Part shown: positions 1 through 9,950 of the stretch, piece after piece
Layout of the letters: each line of letters starts with the position of its first letter
How positions within the stretch are numbered: position 1 is the stretch's first letter
NCBI RefSeq assembly: GCF_030532965.1
Contig: NZ_JAUNKC010000002.1
Coordinates: forward strand, 18,913 to 82,912
DNA: 64,000 nucleotides
Source of the DNA: Corynebacterium sp.
Lineage (GTDB): Bacteria > Actinomycetota > Actinomycetes > Mycobacteriales > Mycobacteriaceae
Direction: 5' to 3'
Notes under the pieces: generated by a model
The model's input: only the letters and a program-made list of their open reading frames with translations
What the model was told of the DNA's origin: nothing
Database searches by the model: none
Program-made: the position numbers and the translations under genes

Positions 1-10
1 CAGGTTGGGT

Positions 11-75
11 GTGTGCTGCGTTTCCGTGTGACTGGGCAGGTTTGAGGGTGCGTATATCCAAGGTTCGCAGCACAC
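11..75. repeat. 65-bp palindromic element, copy 1
   Basis: GTGTGCTGCG at 11-20 is answered by its exact reverse complement CGCAGCACAC at 66-75, giving an element of 65 bp. It lies downstream of the clpC terminator. It belongs to a family of about twenty copies in this window that share arm sequence and length but differ inside. Confidence 0.9.
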
Positions 76-91
76 AGCCAGTAGGTACGGC

Positions 92-124
92 AAAACCCGC
101 CTCACGAAGATGTGGGGCGGGTTT
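92..124 (-). terminator. Terminator of clpC
   Basis: AAACCCGCC at 93-101 pairs with GGCGGGTTT at 116-124. Read on the minus strand the stem ends in TTTTG. It sits just downstream of the clpC stop codon, so an intrinsic terminator is the simplest reading. Confidence 0.75.
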
Positions 125-135
125 AGCTGCGGGTT

Positions 136-2760
136 TTAGACCTCTGGGCTTGGTTCTGCCACTGGCTCGGGAGCTTGAGTGGACATTTCACCCACGAAAT
201 CCGGCAGTGGCTTCGGACGTGGAGTGAAGGTGAATTCGGCCTTGTCCGTGTCCTTAGATTCGCCATCCCAACCGGTCACGTCGACGGTAATGATTTCACC
301 GGCACCGACCTCGCCGAACAGGATCTTCTCGGAAAGGGCATCCTCAATTTCGCGCTGGATGGTGCGGCGCAGCGGGCGGGCACCCAGAACGGGGTCGAAG
401 CCGCGCTTAGCAAGCAAGTTCTTTGCTTTCGCAGTGAGTTCGATTCCCATGTCTTTGGCGGCGAGTGCCTTTTCGACGCGGCCGACGAGCAAGTCGACCA
501 TCTCCACGATCTGCTCTTGGGTGAGCTGGTGGAAGACCACAATGTCGTCGATACGGTTGAGGAACTCGGGGCGGAAGTGCTTCTTCAGCTCGTCGTGCAC
601 CTTGTTCTTCATGCGCTCGTATTGGCCAGCGGCGTCCTGTTCACCAACCGCACTGAACCCCATGCCCACGGCCTTGGAAATGTCCTGGGTACCGAGGTTG
701 GAGGTAAAGATCAGCACGGTGTTCTTGAAGTCCACCAGTCGGCCTTGGCCGTCGGTGAGGCGGCCGTCTTCAAGCACCTGGAGCAGGGTGTTGTAGATTT
801 CCTTGTGCGCCTTTTCGATTTCGTCGAAAAGCACAACGCTGAATGGCTTACGGCGCACCTTTTCGGTGAGCTGGCCGCCCTCTTCATAACCCACATAGCC
901 GGGAGGGGCACCGAACAGGCGGGAGGCGGTGAAGCGATCATGGAACTCACCCATGTCGATCTGGATGAGGGCGTCGTCCTCGCCGAACAGGAAGTTAGCC
1001 AGCGCCTTGGACAGCTCGGTCTTACCCACACCGGAGGGGCCTGCGAAGATGAAGGAGCCGGATGGGCGGCGTGGGTCCTTCAGACCAGCGCGGGTGCGGC
1101 GGATTGCGCGGGAGACTGCCTTGACGGCGTCGTCCTGGCCGATGATCCGCTTGTGCAGCTCCTCTTCCATGTGCAGCAGGCGGGAGGATTCTTCCTCGGT
1201 CAGCTTGAATACTGGGATACCGGTCCAGTGGGCAAGCACCTCAGCAATTTGCTCCTCGCCGACCTCAGCGATGTCCTCTAATTCGCCAGAACGCCACTGC
1301 TTTTCTTTCTCCGCGCGCTCCTCGTTGAGCTTGCGTTCCTTGTCGCGCAGCCCGGCGGCCTTTTCGAAGTCCTGGGCGTCGATGGCGGCTTCCTTTTCGC
1401 GGCGCACCGCGGCGATCCGCTCGTCAACTTCGCGCAGGCCCTCCGGCGCGGTCATCCGCTTGATGCGCATACGGGCACCAGCTTCGTCGATGAGGTCAAC
1501 GGCCTTGTCGGGCAGGAAGCGGTCGTTGATGTAGCGATCCGAGAGGTTCGCTGCCGCAGCCAGGGCACCATCGGTGATGGATACCCGGTGGTGGGCTTCA
1601 TAACGATCCCGCAGACCTTTGAGGATGTCGATGGTCAGTTCCACCGAAGGCTCAGGAACATTCACCGGCTGGAACCGGCGCTCCAACGCCGCGTCCTTTT
1701 CAATGTGCTTGCGGTACTCGTCCAAGGTGGTGGCACCGATTGTCTGGAGCTCGCCGCGTGCCAGTTTTGGCTTAAGCAGGGAGGCTGCGTCGATGGCGCC
1801 CTCGGCGGCACCCGCGCCGACCAGGGTGTGGATCTCGTCGATAAACAGGATGATGTCGCCGCGCTGGTTGATTTCCTTCAGCACCTTCTTCAGGCGCTCC
1901 TCAAAATCACCACGGTAGCGGGAACCTGCCACCAGCGAGCCAAGGTCGAGGGAGTACACCTGCTTGTTTTTCAGGGTCTCCGGGACCTTGCCGTTAACGA
2001 TGTCGAGGGCAAGGCCCTCAACAACTGCGGTTTTACCCACGCCGGGTTCGCCGATGAGAACTGGGTTGTTCTTGGTGCGGCGGGACAGAACCTGCATGAT
2101 GCGTTCAATTTCCTGCTCCCGGCCTACAACCGGATCCAGCTTGCCTTCCTTAGCCGCCTGGGTGAGGTTACGGCCGAACTGGTCGAGCACCAGGGAATTG
2201 GAACGCTCGCCAGCGCCACCCCGGCCGCCCCGGCTACCAGCGCCAGCGCCTAAGCCGCCCGAGCTTGGGCTGGCTCCGGCACCCACCGCGTCGTTGCCTT
2301 CCGATTCGGGGCTGTCGCCGCCCTCATAGCCGCTGAGTAATTGGATAACCTGCTGGCGTACCCGAGGTAGATCGGCACCAAGCTTCACTAATACCTGGGC
2401 TGCCACGCCCTCACCCTCGCGAATGAGGCCAAGCAGCAGGAATTCGGTACCAATGTACTTGTGTCCCATCTGCAGCCCCTCGCGGAGCGACAGCTCCAGG
2501 ACCTTCTTCGCGCGTGGCGTAAAGGGAATATGCCCAACGGGTGGTTCGGTTCCTTGGCCGATAATCTCCTCCACCTCTTGGCGCACCGCCTCCAGGGAGA
2601 TCCCCATCGACTCCAACGCCTTCGCAGCGACACCTTCGCCCTCGTGGATGAGCCCCAACAAAATGTGTTCGGTGCCAATGTAATTGTGGTTCAGGCCGCG
2701 TGCCTCCTCCTGCGCCAGCACGATGACGCGGCGAGCACGGTCAGTAAAACGCTCGAACAT
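136..2760 (-). CDS. clpC: ClpC, AAA+ unfoldase of the Clp protease
   Basis: This is an 874-residue class I Clp ATPase that unfolds substrates and feeds them to ClpP. Two Clp-N repeats fill about residues 1-145. The first AAA+ module has Walker A GEPGVGKT and Walker [14 protein letters not shown]-like coiled middle segment follows, then the second module with Walker [14 protein letters not shown] and [12 protein letters not shown] glycine/serine linker separates the N domain from the first ATPase. I chose the ATG at 2760 ([11 protein letters not shown], the usual ClpC start) because AGGAAG lies 5 nt upstream; a GTG at 2766 is too close to that site. The gene stands alone with its own terminator. 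A half-site like the ClgR core (TTCGCT) lies upstream, but I see no full operator. Confidence 0.97.
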   Translation of the reverse strand: MFERFTDRARRVIVLAQEEARGLNHNYIGTEHILLGLIHEGEGVAAKALESMGISLEAVRQEVEEIIGQGTEPPVGHIPFTPRAKKVLELSLREGLQMGHKYIGTEFLLLGLIREGEGVAAQVLVKLGADLPRVRQQVIQLLSGYEGGDSPESEGNDAVGAGASPSSGGLGAGAGSRGGRGGAGERSNSLVLDQFGRNLTQAAKEGKLDPVVGREQEIERIMQVLSRRTKNNPVLIGEPGVGKTAVVEGLALDIVNGKVPETLKNKQVYSLDLGSLVAGSRYRGDFEERLKKVLKEINQRGDIILFIDEIHTLVGAGAAEGAIDAASLLKPKLARGELQTIGATTLDEYRKHIEKDAALERRFQPVNVPEPSVELTIDILKGLRDRYEAHHRVSITDGALAAAANLSDRYINDRFLPDKAVDLIDEAGARMRIKRMTAPEGLREVDERIAAVRREKEAAIDAQDFEKAAGLRDKERKLNEERAEKEKQWRSGELEDIAEVGEEQIAEVLAHWTGIPVFKLTEEESSRLLHMEEELHKRIIGQDDAVKAVSRAIRRTRAGLKDPRRPSGSFIFAGPSGVGKTELSKALANFLFGEDDALIQIDMGEFHDRFTASRLFGAPPGYVGYEEGGQLTEKVRRKPFSVVLFDEIEKAHKEIYNTLLQVLEDGRLTDGQGRLVDFKNTVLIFTSNLGTQDISKAVGMGFSAVGEQDAAGQYERMKNKVHDELKKHFRPEFLNRIDDIVVFHQLTQEQIVEMVDLLVGRVEKALAAKDMGIELTAKAKNLLAKRGFDPVLGARPLRRTIQREIEDALSEKILFGEVGAGEIITVDVTGWDGESKDTDKAEFTFTPRPKPLPDFVGEMSTQAPEPVAEPSPEV

Positions 2761-2902
2761 ATTCACTTCCTAACTTGAGATTCGCTAATGCTCACCACTT
2801 TAACCCGCAGAACAAACCTTCAGAACCCACACCGTGACCTATGGGCGTCGAAAAGCAGAAAAACCCCAGCTTAAAGACCTGTACGCCGGTAGCGAACACA
2901 CG

Positions 2903-3100
2903 TTACGGCACCCGGGCGGCAAAATTCGCGGCCTCAATGCCACTCGTGCGCTCCGGAAACCGACGCGGCGAAGCTGGTGCAACCGCCTTGGGTTTCTTGC
3001 TTTTCGACGCCCGCATCACCGCCCCCACCAGCTTCGCGCTCAACACCGGGTGGTCAACCTGCATCCGGGACACGAACCGATTCCGCCACCCCTTTAACAT
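2903..3100 (-). CDS. Small basic hypothetical protein downstream of glpD
   Basis: This possible 65-residue ORF begins with an ATG at 3100 that overlaps the end of glpD, so it could be translationally coupled. The product is rich in Arg and Lys (RASKSKKPK near residue 30), with no membrane segment and no family I recognise. A copy of the 11-mer motif B lies inside it. I see no independent ribosome site. It may be only the read-through 3' region of glpD, so I hold it as tentative. Confidence 0.3.
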   Translation of the reverse strand: MLKGWRNRFVSRMQVDHPVLSAKLVGAVMRASKSKKPKAVAPASPRRFPERTSGIEAANFAARVP

Positions 3101-4641
3101 GACACCTCCGCAACAATCGCGGCAACCTCGGCGAGCGCCGCTTCCCGATCCGCCGGAACCAACCCAATTCGGGTACGCCGATCCACCACATCGTCGGCAT
3201 CCAATGCGCCTTCGTGCGTGATGGCAAATTCAACCTCCGCCCGGGTAACGTCCAGGCCAGCCACCTTCTCCAATGGTCGGTCAATCGTGGCGCGGTCGAC
3301 CACCATGCGGGCCTCCAAGCCGTACCGCGCGATTAAACTCTCGGGCAAACCTGCGTGATCGGCGGCGGTTTTCCCCTGGGATTCACTATGCCCCGGCGCG
3401 CCCACCAGCGGATACGCGTGCGTGCGGCACGGCCCGGCGGGCAGCTGGCGGCGGCGGATAACCTCATCGACGGTTTCCTGCGCCATCAGCCGGTACTCGG
3501 TGAATTTCCCGCCGACCACGGAAATGACCCCGGTTTCCGACTCTACAACCGCGTGCTTGCGGGATAAATCCGCCGATCCTTTGGACTCGCCGGAATCAAT
3601 AAGTGGCCGCAGCCCCGCGAATGCCCCCACCACATCCGCCTCGGTGAGATCGGTGGCCAATGCCCGATTGAAAGCAGCAAGCAGGAATTCCTCGTCTTCT
3701 TTCGTCGCTTCCGGCACCTCTGGGATGTCACCATCCAATTCCACATCGGTCAAACCCAGATAGACGCGCCCTAATTGTTCCGGCATGGCGAACACAAACC
3801 GGGAGATGCTACCCGGCAGCGGCACGGTCAGCGCCCCAGTGGGATTGCCCAGCCGGTCTGCGGGGATCACAAGATGGGTGCCCCGAGAGGTGCGCAAGTT
3901 AATTCCCGGATCCACCTGACCAGCCCATACTCCGGCGGCGTTGACCACCGCTTTGGCTGTGATGGTCAGCCGCGCGCCGGTTTTTTCGTCGACAAGCTCC
4001 GCGCCCGTACCCGACACATTCAGCGCCGACACATACGTCAAAATCTTGGCCCCGGCGCCCACTGCGGTGCGGGCGACGGCCGTGACCAAGCGGGCATCGT
4101 CGATCATCTGGCCGTCGAAATTCACAAACGCGCCCTTCAGCCCATTCGGGTTTGCGGCCGGGCACAACGCCAACGCTTCACGACGCCCCACGAAACGGCT
4201 ACGCGGCAACGTGGCAGATTTCGTGCCCGCCAACAGCCGCAACACGTCGCCCGCCCAAAAACCCAGCCGCACCGCAGCTTTCTGCAACAGATTGGTATCC
4301 GGGCCGACCAGCGTCACCTGTGGCAAAGCCGACACCAGGTGCGGGGCGATCACCTCCATCAACAACCTACGTTCCTTCGCGGAATGGAACGCGATTTTCA
4401 CCTCGCCCTTCGCCAAATACCGCAAACCGCCATGCACCAACTTCGACGAAAACCGGCTGGTCCCGTGCGCTAAATCCCGCTGGTCGACCACCAGGACGCG
4501 AAGCCCCCGGGTCGCCGCATCCAACGCCACCCCCACCCCGGTGATTCCCGCCCCCACAACCAACAGGTCAACCTCCGGGTTGTTTGACAGCTCATCCCAC
4601 CAGTTTGTGCGAACATGAGCATTCAACGTGGTTGACGACAT
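3094..4641 (-). CDS. glpD: Aerobic glycerol-3-phosphate dehydrogenase
   Basis: This 515-residue FAD-dependent enzyme oxidises sn-glycerol 3-phosphate to dihydroxyacetone phosphate and passes electrons to quinone at the membrane. The N-terminal dinucleotide-binding motif is VVGAGITGVGVALDAATRG, followed by GTSRFSSKLVHGGLRYL, typical of the GlpD family. SVVGGKFTEYRLMA near residue 390 belongs to the conserved flavin region. GGGGAG lies 5 nt before the ATG. It is divergent from a flavoenzyme resembling alkyl-DHAP synthase, whose substrate would derive from the DHAP made here. A similar grouping (Rv2249c to Rv2252) exists in M. tuberculosis. Confidence 0.94.
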   Translation of the reverse strand: MSSTTLNAHVRTNWWDELSNNPEVDLLVVGAGITGVGVALDAATRGLRVLVVDQRDLAHGTSRFSSKLVHGGLRYLAKGEVKIAFHSAKERRLLMEVIAPHLVSALPQVTLVGPDTNLLQKAAVRLGFWAGDVLRLLAGTKSATLPRSRFVGRREALALCPAANPNGLKGAFVNFDGQMIDDARLVTAVARTAVGAGAKILTYVSALNVSGTGAELVDEKTGARLTITAKAVVNAAGVWAGQVDPGINLRTSRGTHLVIPADRLGNPTGALTVPLPGSISRFVFAMPEQLGRVYLGLTDVELDGDIPEVPEATKEDEEFLLAAFNRALATDLTEADVVGAFAGLRPLIDSGESKGSADLSRKHAVVESETGVISVVGGKFTEYRLMAQETVDEVIRRRQLPAGPCRTHAYPLVGAPGHSESQGKTAADHAGLPESLIARYGLEARMVVDRATIDRPLEKVAGLDVTRAEVEFAITHEGALDADDVVDRRTRIGLVPADREAALAEVAAIVAEVSC

Positions 4642-4729
4642 AGCTACTCCCCAGAAAATGTGTGTACATCACCAATCATGCGTCCGAAATACATGCGTGT
4701 CAACGACACTGCCCACCTATAGTGAAAGT

Positions 4730-6337
4730 ATGACACCTGCTTTCCCCACCCCACCCATGCATTTCAACCTCTGGGGAACCCCTGAAGAGGCACAACCACT
4801 GTCCGAAAGCATGCTCAAACTGCTCAAACCCACCCTCGGACTCAGCCACAAACCACCCACCCACCTCACCCTCAACGACGTCACCATAACCCCCAGCGCG
4901 CTTTCCGACGACGACCTGGCGGAGCTTGCAACAATCATCGACCCCGCGCGCATCAGCGCATCCGACACCCAGCGGGCGCCGCGGGCGCGCGGCAAAAGCT
5001 ACCTAGACCTCATCGAATGGCGAACCGGCACCCCCATCACTGCCCCCGATGCTGTAATAGCGGCGGTGTCGGAGGACGAAATCCTCCAGCTGCTCCGGTG
5101 GTGCACCGACAACCACGTTGCCGTCGTGCCGTTCGGCGGCGGAACCAGCGTTGTCGGCGGCATCACGCCACTAGCCGGGCAGCACCGGGCGGTAATATCC
5201 ATCGACCTGGCGCTTTTCGACGAAATCTACGACTTCGACGAAACCTCCATGGTGGCCGAGGTGGGGGCCGGATTAACCGGCCCGCACGCCGAACTCCTAT
5301 TAGAGGAATGGGGGGTACAAATAGGGCACTATCCGCAGTCATTTCCCTACGCCACCATCGGCGGCTATGCGGCCACCCGCTCCTCTGGGCAATCATCGGC
5401 CGGATACGGCCGCTTCGACGACATGGTGTGCGGGCTGACCGTCGTCACCCCCACCGGTGTAATACGGTTGGGGGACCGGTCGCCCGCATCGGCCGCGGGC
5501 CCCGACTGGCGGGAGATCTTTCTCGGTTCGGAAGGCGTATTCGGGATCATTACCAGGGTGAAGCTACGGGTTCACCCCATTCCGGAGGCCAAGTATTACG
5601 AAGCGTTCAGCTTCCCCACCTTCGCCGCGGGCGCGAAGGCATTGCGGCTGGTGGAACAGACCGGCACCGGGCCCACCGTGATAAGACTGTCGGATGAGAT
5701 TGAAACGGCGCTGAATTTGTCGTCGACAAGCAATATCGGCGACGAAAGCCCCAGCGGGTGCCTCTGCCTCACCATGTTCGAAGGCACCAAAGAACACGCC
5801 GCCGCCCGCCACAAAGAAACCCGGGAACTCATCCTCAAAAACGGCGGCAGATCCCTCGGCGAAACCCCCGCCCGGGTGTGGGAACAAGGGCGCTTTGCCG
5901 CCCCCGTCTTCCGCGACGCGCTTCTCGACGCCGGTGCGCTGTGCGAAACGCTCGAAACCGCGACCTATTGGGGGAACGTCGAAAAGCTCAAAACGGCGGT
6001 CGGGCGGGCGCTTGTCGACGCACTAGCAGGCGCCGACACCATGGCCATCATCATGTGCCACATCAGCCACGTCTACCCCGAAGGCTGCTCCCTCTACTTC
6101 ACCGTCGTCGCCGGGCAAACCGCCACCCCCCGCGAACAATGGGCACGGGCGAAAAAAGCCGCCAGCCGGGCAATCCTCGACGCCGGCGGAACCATAACCC
6201 ACCACCACGGGGTAGGCACCGACCACGCCGACTACATGGGCAACGAAACCGACCCACTGACCGCAACCATGCTCACCGCGCTCAAAACCACCCTCGACCC
6301 CGCCGGAATACTCAACCCAGGAAAACTCCAACCATGA
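4730..6337 (+). CDS. FAD-binding oxidase resembling alkyl-DHAP synthase
   Basis: This 535-residue flavoprotein is of the VAO/PCMH type. The FAD-binding segment contains VVPFGGGTSVVGGI near residue 130 and GGYAATRSSGQSSAGYGR near residue 210. The C-terminal part has ITHHHGVGTDHADYMG, matching the histidine-rich active-site stretch of alkylglycerone-phosphate (ADPS) enzymes, which exchange the acyl group of acyl-DHAP for a fatty alcohol in ether-lipid synthesis. The bacterial function is inferred; actinobacterial homologues such as Rv2251 are generally left as flavoproteins. I chose the ATG at 4730; an in-frame start at 4628 would extend back into glpD. Its stop overlaps the ATG of the next gene (ATGA), so the two are coupled. 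Confidence 0.85.
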   Translation: MTPAFPTPPMHFNLWGTPEEAQPLSESMLKLLKPTLGLSHKPPTHLTLNDVTITPSALSDDDLAELATIIDPARISASDTQRAPRARGKSYLDLIEWRTGTPITAPDAVIAAVSEDEILQLLRWCTDNHVAVVPFGGGTSVVGGITPLAGQHRAVISIDLALFDEIYDFDETSMVAEVGAGLTGPHAELLLEEWGVQIGHYPQSFPYATIGGYAATRSSGQSSAGYGRFDDMVCGLTVVTPTGVIRLGDRSPASAAGPDWREIFLGSEGVFGIITRVKLRVHPIPEAKYYEAFSFPTFAAGAKALRLVEQTGTGPTVIRLSDEIETALNLSSTSNIGDESPSGCLCLTMFEGTKEHAAARHKETRELILKNGGRSLGETPARVWEQGRFAAPVFRDALLDAGALCETLETATYWGNVEKLKTAVGRALVDALAGADTMAIIMCHISHVYPEGCSLYFTVVAGQTATPREQWARAKKAASRAILDAGGTITHHHGVGTDHADYMGNETDPLTATMLTALKTTLDPAGILNPGKLQP

Positions 6338-7227
6338 AACGAATCGCGCTACTGACCAACCCCGCCGCCGGAAAAGGCACCGCCACCGAAGCCATGCACA
6401 AAGCACGACGCCGCTTCCAAGCCCACGGCATCGACGTTATTGGAATCTCGGGGGCAACCAGACAATCCAGCGCCGAACTATGCAAACGCGCCCTGGAGGA
6501 AAACATTGATGCGCTCGTAGTCTGCGGCGGCGACGGAATGATCTCCCTCGCGCTGCAAGAACAAGCAGGAACCCACATACCATTGGGCATTATTCCGGCG
6601 GGGACCGGCAACGACCACGCGCGGGCGTTCGGGATACCGCTCGATGCGGAGGAAGCGGCCGACGTGGTGGCGACCGGCACCCCCTCTATTACAGACTTGG
6701 GGGTAATGAAACAGGGGGAACGCGAACGCGTCTTTGGGACCGTCGCATGCACTGGTTTCGATTCTCTCGTCAACGATCGTGCTGCCCGCCTCCCCTGGCC
6801 GCGCGGAAGTAGCCGATACCTTGCGGCTACGGCGCTGGAATTTGTCAGATTTCACGCGATGGATATGATCATCACCTTTGATGATGGTTCCCCCCAAACC
6901 TTTAATGCGACGTCGCTGGCTGTCGGAAACACCAGCAGCTACGGCGGCGGCATGCTCATTTGCCCGTCGGCGTCGCCGTACGACGGTGTTTTTGATGTAA
7001 CCATCATTGAGGAAATGGGGCGGATTGATGCCATGCGAAAGTTCCCGAAGATCTTTTCGGGTGACATTGGCAGCGTAGATTCGGTCCGTACGTTTCAGGC
7101 CAGGAAGGTGCGGGTTGATATGCCGGTTCCGGTGGCGGCGTACGCCGATGGGGAGCGGTTTACATTAGTGCCGGTGGAGTGTTCGGTATTAGAGAAACAG
7201 GGGTGTTTTATTATTCCTGCTGTTTGA
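6334..7227 (+). CDS. Diacylglycerol/lipid kinase family protein
   Basis: This 297-residue protein has the DAGK catalytic fold: LLTNPAAGKG at the N terminus, VVCGGDGMISLAL near residue 65 (the GGDG nucleotide loop) and PLGIIPAGTGNDHARAFG near residue 85. It would phosphorylate diacylglycerol or a related lipid on the inner membrane face. Rv2252, in the same position beside a flavoenzyme in M. tuberculosis, has been linked to phosphatidylinositol mannoside formation. The ATG overlaps the upstream stop. The 3' end overlaps the convergent DUF222/HNH gene by 17 bp, which makes independent expression of both ends of interest. Confidence 0.92.
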   Translation: MKRIALLTNPAAGKGTATEAMHKARRRFQAHGIDVIGISGATRQSSAELCKRALEENIDALVVCGGDGMISLALQEQAGTHIPLGIIPAGTGNDHARAFGIPLDAEEAADVVATGTPSITDLGVMKQGERERVFGTVACTGFDSLVNDRAARLPWPRGSSRYLAATALEFVRFHAMDMIITFDDGSPQTFNATSLAVGNTSSYGGGMLICPSASPYDGVFDVTIIEEMGRIDAMRKFPKIFSGDIGSVDSVRTFQARKVRVDMPVPVAAYADGERFTLVPVECSVLEKQGCFIIPAV

Positions 7228-8479
7228 TGGTCTGGGCGCGGTTGTGCATGTCTTGGATGTCGAGTTGCGCTACGTGTAGTTTTGCCTCCGGGTACCAGGT
7301 GTGACATGCGCAGCTGTGTGTGTTGTGGGCTGTGCGGGTGTCGCCGTTGAGGATGGCGTCGGCTTGGGCTTTGGCCCCTCGTCGTATAGCGGGGTGGAGG
7401 TTGGCGCGGATCGTGCCGTCGGTTTGGTGGAGGGCGACGAGGTTTCGGCCCTCGATGTGGCTGAGGTGGCCGTTTTTGGGGCGGGTTCGGTCGTCGTCGT
7501 TAAGTTTGTTGTGGTAGCGGCAGAGTGGGGCGAGGTTCCAGGGCTCGGTGGGGCCGCCGGAGGCGTAGGAAATTATGTGGTGGATGTCGCAGATGGCTGC
7601 GGGCACCGTGCAGTCGGGGTGGGCGCAAATGAGGTGTTCAAGGATGCTCAGCGCGCGTTGGGATGCGTCGGCGCGGCGCTGAATGGCGATTGGTTCGAGG
7701 CAGACGGTGCCGCCGTCTTCGGTGGGCAGCATCGGGACCGCCCAGCCGTGGGGGTTGATGGTGTCGGCGACGATGTCTCTAATGTTGACTAGTTCGCCGT
7801 CGGAGTTGACGATCCGCCCGTCGGTCATGCAGGTGGCTTGTGCGAGGGGAACGAGAAGTGCAACGTTGTGGCGCAGGTCGAGCGGGTCGGTATTGGTGGC
7901 GGTACCCCCGTCCACGATGCGGTTATATGCGGCTAGCGCGTAGCCTTCGGCGAGGTCGACGGCGTGGCGGGCGTGCAGTAGCGCGAGGGCGTCTTCTTTG
8001 AGCAGGACTTGAATGCGGGTCAGGTGCGCCGCGGGGAGTTTCCACAGTGCGTGTTTCATTCCGTCAACGTCGGGGGTTGCGGAAAACCGGAGGTGGCTTT
8101 TGCGCGGGGCGATGGAACGGGCGGTTTCAAGGTAGCTGGTGATGAACCGTTTGAGTTCGTCGACCGTGAGTTGATCGGCGGTGTTGAGCAGCTCGGTTTT
8201 GAATGCGCCGTGGTCGATGTCTTTGTTTGCGGCGGTGCGGATGCCTTTGGCGATCGTGGTGAGTTTCGCCAGCGGCAGCCGGTGGTTGCTGGCGATTGTG
8301 AGGTCGGCGTCGCTGAGCAGTGCGGCGTCGCGGATGAGGTGGCTGGCGTCGCTTTTCGACGTCCCCAGGGCCGCAGCGAGCGCGTCTGCGCGCACCCCCA
8401 AGTCTTTAATAGCGCGGAGGATGCCCGCGCCGTCGGCCAGCGCCGCGGCGTACCTATTAAGGGATTGGGGGAGGTCCAT
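7211..8479 (-). CDS. DUF222/HNH endonuclease-domain protein (13E12 type)
   Basis: This 422-residue protein has an N-terminal DUF222 region with a helix-turn-helix-like start (ALAAALGTSKSDASHLI) and a C-terminal HNH domain with CAHPDCTVPA, ICDIHHIISYASGG, then LAPLCRYHNKLN. The pattern is that of the actinobacterial REP13E12-type family, whose function is not settled; the HNH fold implies metal-dependent DNA cleavage. A histidine/cysteine tail (SCACHTWYPEAKLH) follows the HNH. It is convergent with and overlaps the lipid kinase gene. A paralogue of similar plan lies at 58233-59420. The ATG is preceded by a modest TAGGGTG site. Confidence 0.88.
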   Translation of the reverse strand: MDLPQSLNRYAAALADGAGILRAIKDLGVRADALAAALGTSKSDASHLIRDAALLSDADLTIASNHRLPLAKLTTIAKGIRTAANKDIDHGAFKTELLNTADQLTVDELKRFITSYLETARSIAPRKSHLRFSATPDVDGMKHALWKLPAAHLTRIQVLLKEDALALLHARHAVDLAEGYALAAYNRIVDGGTATNTDPLDLRHNVALLVPLAQATCMTDGRIVNSDGELVNIRDIVADTINPHGWAVPMLPTEDGGTVCLEPIAIQRRADASQRALSILEHLICAHPDCTVPAAICDIHHIISYASGGPTEPWNLAPLCRYHNKLNDDDRTRPKNGHLSHIEGRNLVALHQTDGTIRANLHPAIRRGAKAQADAILNGDTRTAHNTHSCACHTWYPEAKLHVAQLDIQDMHNRAQTIKQQE

Positions 8480-8576
8480 GACCTACACCCTAGCGAGCAT
8501 TTTCCATCATTTGTGCAGGTTATGAACTTTTTCTCAGTTTCGGTTTTTAGGGAACCAAATAGGGGAGAAAATGAGT

Positions 8577-9917
8577 CTAATGCAGGTTTTTCACGCCATA
8601 AATCGTGGCGCTTAGCGCCATGACGGTTGCGGTGGCAAAAGCGAGGAACGCGCCGTGGCTGGTGGTGGTTCCAAAGGAGTGCGCCGCGATGAGGATGGCA
8701 GTTCCCACCGCCCCAGCGAATTGTTGCAGGGTGCTAAGAATTGCCGAGCCGTGCGGGTACTGGTCGGGGCTGAGGCTGGCAAGCGCCGTTGTCATCAGCG
8801 GTCCCATGCATAGTGAAACCCCCACCGCCACGATGGCGAACCCGGTGGCGCACAGCAGGATTCCGACAATTGGTGTGGTGACCAGATAGGCGGTGAGGGT
8901 GACTAGGCCAAGTCCTGCCACGAGGCACACCAGTCCGGGCCGGACCAGGGGTTTGATTCCCACTTGGTCAAATATGCGGCCGACGACGGGGGCGGCGAAG
9001 GCTTGGAATAGGCCATTCGGCATGATGGCGAGCCCGCTGACCACGGTGCTGGCATTAAGGGATTGCTGGAGATAGATGGGGACGATGGTCAGGGAACCTA
9101 AGAACAGCGCCATGATGAAGACGACAACCACGACGCAGTGGGTGAACGTCGACAAGCGGAAAACGCGCAGGTCTAGCAACGCTGTTCCTGCCGCAGCGCG
9201 CCGCAATTGGCGCCAGATGAAGACGGCGATGACCACGCTCGCCGCCGCGCCGACAACCGGGCCGCCGCCGCTGAGCGCGTAGATCAGGCCGCCGAATCCG
9301 AGGGCGGAAAGCACGACGGAGAGGACGTCGAGCGGGGCTTTGACCGATTCGCCGACGTTGCGGACCAGGAGGTAACCGGCGATCGTTAACGCCGCCACAA
9401 TGGGGGTCATGAACCAGAACAGGAAGTTCCATCGGAAAAATTGCAGCAAAATCCCGCCGGTCGTCGGGCCGAAAGCGGGAGCCATCGCGATGACGATGGT
9501 GATCCACCCCATCATTTCGCCCCGGCGCTGAGCGGGAACGACCGTCATGAGGGTGGACATGAGGAGCGGGAACACTAAGGCGGTGCCGCTGGCTTGGATG
9601 ACCCGCCCGAGTAGCAAGACGGGAAAATTCAGCCCGGTGGCCGCCACGATCGTCCCACTAAGGAACAAGGTGGTGGCGGTAAGGAACACCGCGCGGGTGC
9701 TGAACCGCTGCACAATGAAGCCGGTGGTGGGGATCACCACCGCCATGGTGAGAAGGAAACCCGTGGTCAGCCACTGCGCCTGGGTGGGGGCGATGTGGAA
9801 ATCCGCCATGACCGCCGGGAGGGCGACTGTCATGATGGTTTCGTTGAGGATCATCACCGCGGTGGCGGCAACAAGAACGGCGATGAGCCATGTGGTTTCC
9901 CGGGTCATTTTTTCCAT
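8577..9917 (-). CDS. MFS drug-efflux-type transporter (DHA2-like)
   Basis: This 446-residue polytopic membrane protein has about 12-14 hydrophobic segments. The start (LNETIMTVALPAVMADFH) and AQWLTTGFLLTMAVVIPTTG are the usual opening of EmrB/QacA-type multidrug proton antiporters, and VIQASGTALVFPLLMSTLM matches the motif C region. The substrate cannot be told from sequence. It stands alone between the HNH gene and the nucleoside locus, in the same direction as the latter, separated by 33 bp. The ATG at 9917 was chosen; an ATG three codons later is an alternative. Confidence 0.9.
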   Translation of the reverse strand: MEKMTRETTWLIAVLVAATAVMILNETIMTVALPAVMADFHIAPTQAQWLTTGFLLTMAVVIPTTGFIVQRFSTRAVFLTATTLFLSGTIVAATGLNFPVLLLGRVIQASGTALVFPLLMSTLMTVVPAQRRGEMMGWITIVIAMAPAFGPTTGGILLQFFRWNFLFWFMTPIVAALTIAGYLLVRNVGESVKAPLDVLSVVLSALGFGGLIYALSGGGPVVGAAASVVIAVFIWRQLRRAAAGTALLDLRVFRLSTFTHCVVVVVFIMALFLGSLTIVPIYLQQSLNASTVVSGLAIMPNGLFQAFAAPVVGRIFDQVGIKPLVRPGLVCLVAGLGLVTLTAYLVTTPIVGILLCATGFAIVAVGVSLCMGPLMTTALASLSPDQYPHGSAILSTLQQFAGAVGTAILIAAHSFGTTTSHGAFLAFATATVMALSATIYGVKNLH

Positions 9918-9950
9918 GTGGCGATTATGCCCGCCCCCCGGCGCGGTTTC

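Noticed and set aside
2767-2830. Full ClgR operator upstream of clpC
   Set aside because: Only one half-site (TTCGCT) is visible and the second arm does not match, so I do not list it.
5758-6333. Upstream extension of the lipid kinase frame
   Set aside because: It overlaps the flavoenzyme in another frame and is a string of Arg and Pro codons. The ATG at 6334, overlapping the stop as ATGA, is the natural start.
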